In this document: in pieces, positions 5,524 through 5,724 of the stretch | How the letters are laid out: the number at the start of each line of letters is the position of its first letter | Position numbering within the stretch: the first letter of the stretch is position 1 | Assembly (NCBI GenBank): GCA_018056585.1 | Contig: JAGPFK010000116.1 | Span: forward strand, 1 to 5,724 | Direction of reading: 5' to 3' | From: Clostridia bacterium | GTDB lineage: Bacteria > Bacillota > Clostridia > Saccharofermentanales > UBA5734 | DNA length: 5,724 nt | The notes under the pieces: generated by a model | What the model was told of the DNA's origin: nothing | Databases searched by the model: none | The model's input: only the letters and a program-made list of their open reading frames with translations | Made by a program: the position numbers and the translations under genes

Positions 5524-5724
5524 CAGCCTGTCACCTCGTCTATCATGCCAAGGACTTCCTGCCGGCTGGCTGTTCCTGTCTGACCGATTTTTTTGATGGT
5601 TACAGCAGATGCGAGATTGGCCAAAGCAGCCGCTTGTACAGCATCGGCGCCAGCTGCCAAAGCACAGGATAACATTGACATGAAAGTATCTCCAGCCCCG
5701 CAAATATCAATTGGCGGATCCACC
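5523..5724 (-). CDS. PfkB-family carbohydrate kinase, C-terminal fragment (5' part outside the window)
   Basis: Only the last 66 residues are visible. They contain the PfkB C-terminal signature DICGAGDTF, in which the Asp of GAGD is the catalytic base, then a helix-rich stretch with ALANLASAVTIKKIGQTGTA, as in ribokinase-like and heptose-kinase-like (RfaE/HldE) members. Most PfkB proteins have about 300-330 residues, so about four fifths lies beyond the right edge. The first visible full codon, GTG at 5723, is internal and not a start. The stop at 5525-5523 shares its A with the ATG of the ROK gene. The kinase would phosphorylate a sugar or sugar acid with ATP in the cytosol; a 2-keto-3-deoxygluconate kinase role would fit the aldolase, but the substrate cannot be read from this fragment. 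Confidence 0.9.
   Translation of the reverse strand, partial: VDPPIDICGAGDTFMSMLSCALAAGADAVQAAALANLASAVTIKKIGQTGTASRQEVLGMIDEVTG
5532..5537 (-). promoter_or_regulatory. Ribosome binding site that decides the ROK start
   Basis: GAGGTG lies 8 nt before the ATG at 5523, inside the last codons of the kinase gene. It marks 5523 as the start although the frame is open up to about 5703. Confidence 0.8.

Noticed and set aside
5524..5703. N-terminal extension of the ROK protein up to 5703
   Set aside because: This stretch is the kinase C-terminus read in another frame. Its Cys/Trp-rich translation looks non-coding, and the TGATG junction with GAGGTG marks 5523.

Overview
The window looks like an accessory carbohydrate-catabolism locus from a low-to-moderate GC member of the Bacillota. 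Reasons: strong GGAGG-type ribosome binding sites, sigma-A-like TTGACA/TATACT promoters, a lipoprotein solute-binding protein with a long Thr/Glu-rich linker and a DPNGNG loop (typical of Paenibacillus and clostridial oligosaccharide transporters), and an AraR-like GntR/LacI regulator. I cannot name genus or species. Every gene I can support is on the minus strand, so transcription runs from right to left.

Layout in order of transcription: (1) 5724-5523, the C-terminal end of a PfkB-family sugar kinase; (2) 5523-4321, a ROK-family protein with an N-terminal winged helix-turn-helix, joined to the kinase by a TGATG stop/start overlap; (3) 4333-3620, a metallo-beta-lactamase-fold hydrolase overlapping the ROK gene by 13 nt; (4) a 150-nt gap with two overlapping promoter-like arrays and two copies of an operator-like motif; (5) 3469-2393, a GntR/LacI chimeric (AraR-type) regulator; (6) a 257-nt AT-rich gap with an inverted repeat and a near-consensus promoter carrying a third copy of the motif; (7) 2135-1254, a dihydrodipicolinate synthase/N-acetylneuraminate lyase superfamily aldolase; (8) a 155-nt gap with a palindrome (terminator or operator) and a weak promoter candidate; (9) 1098-1, a sugar-binding lipoprotein of an ABC importer, cut by the left edge.

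A reasonable model (inference) is an uptake and degradation module for an unusual sugar, sugar acid or aminosugar. The lipoprotein captures the ligand, the hydrolase may open a lactone or ester, the PfkB kinase phosphorylates a sugar, and the Schiff-base aldolase cleaves a 2-keto acid. Two unrelated sugar-responsive regulators control it. The most interesting signals are an operator-like motif (TTGAYATAT..AA) repeated on the -35 boxes of the regulator and aldolase promoters, and an aldolase that keeps the Schiff-base lysine but lacks the DapA substrate-binding arginine and most of the DapA proton-relay triad. I saw no RNA genes, insertion sequences, CRISPR arrays or riboswitches. No stretch over 300 bases lacks a gene.
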